In this document: positions 7,188-9,793 of the stretch, piece by piece
Layout of the letters: each line of letters starts with the position of its first letter
How positions within the stretch are numbered: the first letter of the stretch is position 1
NCBI GenBank assembly: GCA_025450375.1
Contig: JANWHO010000190.1
Location: forward strand, 1-9,793
Direction: 5' to 3'
DNA: 9,793 nt
DNA from: Chloroflexota bacterium
Lineage (GTDB): Bacteria; Chloroflexota; UBA5177; JANWHV01
The notes under the pieces: generated by a model
The model's input: only the letters and a program-made list of their open reading frames with translations
What the model was told of the DNA's origin: nothing
Databases searched by the model: none
Program-made: the position numbers and the translations under genes

Positions 7188-7238
7188 AGATACACGGTAC
7201 CGGCCCCGGCAGCGTGCCTGGGCCGGTACCGTGTATCT
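7188..7238. terminator. Strong bidirectional terminator-like hairpin between convergent genes
   Basis: A perfect 19-bp inverted repeat (arms 7188-7206 and 7220-7238) brackets a 13-base loop. Inside the loop GGCA and TGCC (7208-7211, 7215-7218) can add four more pairs after a single C/T mismatch. Each arm contains GGTACC. It begins 20 bases after the stop of the + strand gene and lies 36 bases beyond the stop of the - strand gene, so it can serve both. Neither side has a U-tract, so it is not a textbook intrinsic terminator; it may act as a U-less terminator or as a 3' end stabiliser. Confidence 0.75.
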
Positions 7239-7273
7239 AGGGCGCAAGCAGGGGAGGCTGGCGCCGGAAGGTC

Positions 7274-8335
7274 CTAGACCCCGGTTCCTCCGGCCGTGCT
7301 GGTCGAGGTGCCGCTACCCGAGCCAGGGGTTGTGGCGCCACCAACCCCGCCTAGATCCCAACCGCCAGGCCCGGCGCCGATTCCCTTCGCCGGGAGAATG
7401 GTGATCCTGAGCGCGGTTAGGGTCTTACCATCGGCACTCAAGGTACCTTCGGCGGAGATTACGGTGTTCGCGCTTATCGTGCTCGCCTGGGCGGCGGTGC
7501 CGTCCGCGTTGACATACACGGTGCTACTGGTCGTGGTGATCGTAGCCGTCCCGCCATCGGGTGCGGTTACCGTATAGGAACCGTTGGCGACGGCCGTGAC
7601 CTGGCCCCTGAGCCGCGGCACCTCGATGGTCACCAGGTCGGCATTCAGGGAGCCGTCGCTATTGGTAGGTCCGGTGGCAGTAATCGCGCTGCCGCTTGTG
7701 ACATCCGTCGCGGTTTCCGAGGCGCCCGCTTTCTGGAACCGGGTGCCCGTCTCCAGGTTGATCACATGGGTCGAGCCGTCAAAGCTGGTGATAGTCAGGG
7801 TGGTCCCGCTGACATTGGTCACCACCCCATTTTCGACTGGCAGAATGATCGCGATGTTGGTCGCGGTAACAGCATTGGTTCCCGTGCTGCTGCCGCGGAG
7901 CGAAATCCTCTGTCCCGACTGGATAGCGGCCAGCGTCACCGTGGCCCCCGCTTCGTCATAGGTGGTGCTGCCACTGACCGTGATCGTCACCGTGCCGCCA
8001 TCCCTAGTGGTGGCCGTGATCGTGTTGCCGCTCACCCCGGTGACCGTGAGGCCGCCGCCAAAGCCTCTACCGCCCATCATGCCCCTGCCGAGTCCGCGCG
8101 GGCCAGTCACGGTGCTGCTTGAAATGGTGCTCGCGACGTTCGCGAGGCTGGTCACGGTGCCGCTACCCGCCGCGGCGTTGGCGTTGGCGGTGCTTGGACC
8201 GCCATGAGTGAAGGCGAGTCCGCCGACCGTAATCCCCCCGGCCACGATAGCGGTGCTGGTGAGCCACCGCCGAATGGGCCCCGCCCGTCCGCTTGAGTTG
8301 ACCGCGCTACCCGTCGTGAATTCCTGCTGATCCAT
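7274..8335 (-). CDS. Exported or membrane-anchored protein with three DUF5666-like repeats
   Basis: The start is the ATG at 8335 (353 aa), because AAGGAG (8344-8349) sits eight bases before it. An ATG at 8380 in the same frame would add 15 residues but would bury that site in the coding region. Residues 21-24 (IRRW) precede a hydrophobic segment (about 25-42), followed by an Ala-rich stretch (ANANAAAG) with possible signal-peptidase sites: either a signal peptide or a membrane anchor. Residues 79-95 are rich in Gly, Arg and Met. Three repeats of about 70 residues follow (about 96-165, 167-238, 242-314). Each has the pattern [TV]TxVsGxTxTxTxxDGxTxxIxxxxxTxY, then a G/A-rich turn and an 'I/T-xx-G-xxIxxxG' segment, as in DUF5666 (beta-barrel/OB-like, function unclear). 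The Gly/Ser/Thr tail (318-353) is disordered. It is transcribed toward the left operon and stops at the shared hairpin. A cell-envelope role is inferred. Confidence 0.8.
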   Translation of the reverse strand: MDQQEFTTGSAVNSSGRAGPIRRWLTSTAIVAGGITVGGLAFTHGGPSTANANAAAGSGTVTSLANVASTISSSTVTGPRGLGRGMMGGRGFGGGLTVTGVSGNTITATTRDGGTVTITVSGSTTYDEAGATVTLAAIQSGQRISLRGSSTGTNAVTATNIAIILPVENGVVTNVSGTTLTITSFDGSTHVINLETGTRFQKAGASETATDVTSGSAITATGPTNSDGSLNADLVTIEVPRLRGQVTAVANGSYTVTAPDGGTATITTTSSTVYVNADGTAAQASTISANTVISAEGTLSADGKTLTALRITILPAKGIGAGPGGWDLGGVGGATTPGSGSGTSTSTAGGTGV

Positions 8336-8343
8336 GGGAAACT

Positions 8344-8349
8344 CTCCTT
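8344..8349 (-). promoter_or_regulatory. Shine-Dalgarno site that fixes the start of the DUF5666 gene
   Basis: On the - strand this reads AAGGAG, eight bases before the ATG at 8335. It is the best such site in this block and is the reason for preferring 8335 over the in-frame ATG at 8380. Confidence 0.75.
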
Positions 8350-8362
8350 GTCCCACTACCTC

Positions 8363-8402
8363 TGTCAGGACACTCCGCATGTCCCGATGCCCGCTCCGGG
8401 CA
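8363..8402 (-). promoter_or_regulatory. Operator-like dyads upstream of the DUF5666 gene
   Basis: Read on the + strand, TGTC-AG-GACA (8363-8372) is followed by a second copy of the half-site, so that GGACA (8368-8372) and TGTCC (8380-8384) also pair across seven bases. A separate 6-bp stem with a 3-base loop, TGCCCG/CGGGCA, lies at 8388-8402. The whole cluster sits within about 70 bases upstream of the start codon, in the 139-bp gap between the two - strand genes. I see no convincing -35/-10 pair. A repressor site or an RNA hairpin in the leader are both possible. Confidence 0.35.
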
Positions 8403-8474
8403 CTTGATAAGCGTAGAGGAGGAGTATGACCCTTCGATGAGCCGGAAATGACGGCTGGATGATAGTTCAGCTCT

Positions 8475-8774
8475 TCAAGCCTGTTCGAGGGTTGTAAGAA
8501 TCACTGGTCCCGCGGGGTTGTCGAGAGAGACAAAGTAGGGGTCCAGATGGACGCTCACCCACGCATGGAGCGCCGGGGTAGCCGCCACGCGCGCCTGCTC
8601 GGATGCCCACCAAATGGTAGCCACCCCGGTCGCGGGTCCAGTTCTCACCAGTTCGAAACCCTTGAAGCCCGCCTGCCCGCGAAGCAGGGGAACGAAGGCA
8701 TCGTCCTGCAAGGAGACAAATGATTCCCAGTCTTCCTCGCGCACCGCGAACACGTTTACCGATGCATAGGCCAA
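8475..8774 (-). CDS. ABM-like (antibiotic biosynthesis monooxygenase) small protein
   Basis: From the TTG at 8774 this is 99 residues, the usual length for the ferredoxin-like ABM fold. The order of elements fits: an opening strand (ASVNVFAV), a helix with EEDWESFVSLQ, 'VPLLRGQAGFKGFELVRTG', a central strand (ATIWWASE) and a closing helix with 'ALHAWVSVHLDPYF'. A longer frame opens at another TTG (8870) but would overlap the transporter gene by 50 bases and add a non-family N-terminus. A purine-rich GAAGGGAAG lies just before 8774, a weak ribosome site. The gene begins 46 bases after the stop of the transporter half upstream and is probably cotranscribed with it. ABM proteins include quinol monooxygenases, haem-degrading enzymes and non-catalytic dimers; no residue here settles which. 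A link to redox stress, fitting the chromate transporter, is only inferred. A weak 5-bp stem (8440-8456) follows the gene. Confidence 0.7.
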   Translation of the reverse strand: MAYASVNVFAVREEDWESFVSLQDDAFVPLLRGQAGFKGFELVRTGPATGVATIWWASEQARVAATPALHAWVSVHLDPYFVSLDNPAGPVILTTLEQA

Positions 8775-8820
8775 AAGCTTCTTCCCTTCTCTGACTGCTC
8801 CTGGATTTTCGAGCCCCTGG

Positions 8821-9333
8821 CTACCGATACAGGATATACCCCGCCGCGCCTCCCAGTCCCAAAATGACAATCAGATTCACTCGTCGTGAAGCGGCAAGTA
8901 GAAGAGCGCCCACGGCAATCAGCCAGCCGCTCCAGATGACGCCAGGTTGGCGCAGAATGGTCCAGCAGACCGATGCCATCACTCCTATCACCGCCAGGGA
9001 CAATCCGCGCATCAGTCCGTCGACCCAACGCGTACGGGCGATTCGGGCGAAGACAGCGGCCACCCCCAGGACCAGAAATGGGGGAAGCACTATGGCTATC
9101 AGGGCCAGGACAGCACCAAAATAGCCATAGGTGAGATACCCAAGGCTAATGACCCATAGGCCGTTTGGTCCGGGGCTGATCTGTCCAATGGCGATTGACT
9201 GGCCAAACTGCGCGTCCGCCGCCCAGCCGGTCCCGATCAAATCCTGATGCAGGCTAGGCAAATTGCTCAGGCCGCCAGTCGAGAACAGTGATGCTTTCAG
9301 AAACATCAAAAAGTAGATAAAAGGGTTGATCAT
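8821..9333 (-). CDS. Half-size chromate (CHR family) transporter, second of a split pair
   Basis: The 170-residue membrane protein is a single CHR domain (Chromate_transp type), half the length of full ChrA. Family motifs are clear: FLKASLFSTGG (11-21), a Leu/Pro-rich loop, 'AIGQISPGPNG' (48-58), then hydrophobic segments at about 59-95, 107-125, 131-148 and 152-168. It starts at 9333 within the stop codon of the preceding gene (ATGA), with no clear ribosome site, so the two halves are probably made in fixed ratio by translational coupling. Paired short CHR proteins are known to work together as a heteromeric efflux unit; some family members carry other oxyanions, so chromate is assigned by family only. 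No chromate-responsive regulator (chrB-like) is visible in the window. Confidence 0.85.
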   Translation of the reverse strand: MINPFIYFLMFLKASLFSTGGLSNLPSLHQDLIGTGWAADAQFGQSIAIGQISPGPNGLWVISLGYLTYGYFGAVLALIAIVLPPFLVLGVAAVFARIARTRWVDGLMRGLSLAVIGVMASVCWTILRQPGVIWSGWLIAVGALLLAASRRVNLIVILGLGGAAGYILYR

Positions 9334-9793
9334 GGGAACGGGGTTTCGTCGGTCAGAGGTTGGGAATCAGGGGGAAGGGGAACCCCTTTCCAGGGTGTGA
9401 AGATCATGACCCCCAACACCGCGGCAACGACGATTACGGCGGCAGCGGACAATCTGAGCGCCGTCAGAGCCAAGGTGACGGCAAGGATGATGGCAATGCA
9501 GATGCCCATGATCCGAGGACCATCCTCCCTCGCTCGTTGGGCCACCGGCGCGGCGAAGTTCACGCCCACCACGGCCATGATTCCGGCCGTGGCCGGGACA
9601 ACTCCTCGGAGTATGGCGTGCACGGCGGTACTATGCTGCACCGCCTCGAAGCCTGCCGCGAGGATACAGGTGACCGCCGCGCTGGGTAGCATTAGGCCCG
9701 CCACCGATACCGCGATGCCGGGTGCGCCGCCCAACTTCCGTCCGATCAAGATGGTCAGGGCTACCAGATTAATCCCTGGGGTGAAGAGGCACA
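9330..9793 (-). CDS. Half-size chromate (CHR family) transporter, first of a split pair (partial, cut by window end)
   Basis: Only the last 153 codons are inside the window; the N-terminus lies beyond position 9793. The visible part opens with 'CLFTPGINLVALTILIG', the family's conserved PGP-type motif with PGI instead of PGP, then 'GGAPGIAVSVAGLMLPSA'. Several hydrophobic segments follow, then a Pro-rich polar tail after 'FTPWKG'. The reading frame continues upstream without a stop up to the edge, so a start at the TTG at 9749 is unlikely. The stop overlaps the start of the second half by ATGA. The window cannot show whether the first motif (F-x-K-x-G...FGGG) is intact. Confidence 0.8.
   Translation of the reverse strand, partial: CLFTPGINLVALTILIGRKLGGAPGIAVSVAGLMLPSAAVTCILAAGFEAVQHSTAVHAILRGVVPATAGIMAVVGVNFAAPVAQRAREDGPRIMGICIAIILAVTLALTALRLSAAAVIVVAAVLGVMIFTPWKGVPLPPDSQPLTDETPFP

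Noticed and set aside
8336..8380. Longer start (ATG at 8380) for the DUF5666 gene
   Set aside because: The AAGGAG site eight bases before the ATG at 8335 would be inside the coding part, and no such site precedes 8380.
8775..8870. Longer start (TTG at 8870) for the ABM-like gene
   Set aside because: It overlaps the transporter gene by 50 bases, adds 32 residues unlike the family, and gives an unusual length compared with the usual 95-105 residues.
1..9793. tRNA, rRNA, CRISPR array, insertion sequence or prophage genes
   Set aside because: No cloverleaf, conserved rRNA stretch, regular direct repeat/spacer pattern, transposase or phage structural protein was seen on either strand.

Overview
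This 9.8 kb window is high-GC bacterial DNA holding two convergent gene blocks. The organism is most likely a monoderm, high-GC bacterium of the Chloroflexota type, for example Ktedonobacteria- or Thermomicrobia-like; Dormibacterota or Actinobacteriota are alternatives. This rests on the long Thr-Pro secreted stalk, the COG1470-like Ig-fold membrane proteins, the DUF5666 repeat protein and the GC-rich codon use. It is an inference, as there is no rRNA or marker gene.

Left block (about 103-7168, + strand): four consecutive genes encode paralogous single-pass membrane proteins of 542, 1103, 296 and 356 aa. Each begins without a signal peptide and carries two tandem Ig-like (COG1470 / 'hydrolytic protein'-like) domains over about 220 residues. 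These share a VD[QR][YF] motif, an LFPG or LFPQ motif, AGxYP or AGDYP, and an acidic DxE[DE] motif. A short Arg/Trp-rich segment and one transmembrane helix follow. Everything after the helix differs: three Ig-like repeats (gene 1); four such repeats, a Thr/Pro stalk of about 240 residues and a Cys-containing tip (gene 2); a short tail with a Cys pair (gene 3); a Cys pair plus a compact domain of about 70 residues (gene 4). Genes 1 and 2 resemble each other most, as do genes 3 and 4. Genes 1 and 2 overlap by ATGA. The block ends at a strong perfect inverted repeat (7188-7238). The charge pattern and cysteine distribution suggest that the shared module lies in the cytoplasm and the variable parts outside, so the operon looks like one inner module joined to four outer parts. 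Proteins of this general architecture are known in Actinobacteria, where I recall some lying in contractile-injection-system loci. No injection-system structural gene is visible here, so that link is only a hypothesis.

Right block (about 7274-9793, - strand): reading leftward from the right edge there is a split chromate (CHR) transporter pair, two half-size genes overlapping by ATGA with the first one cut by the window end. A small antibiotic-biosynthesis-monooxygenase (ABM)-like protein with a probable TTG start follows. After a 139-bp gap with operator-like dyads comes an exported or membrane-anchored protein with three DUF5666-like repeats. It converges on the left operon at the shared hairpin.

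I saw no tRNA, rRNA, CRISPR array, insertion sequence or phage structural gene.
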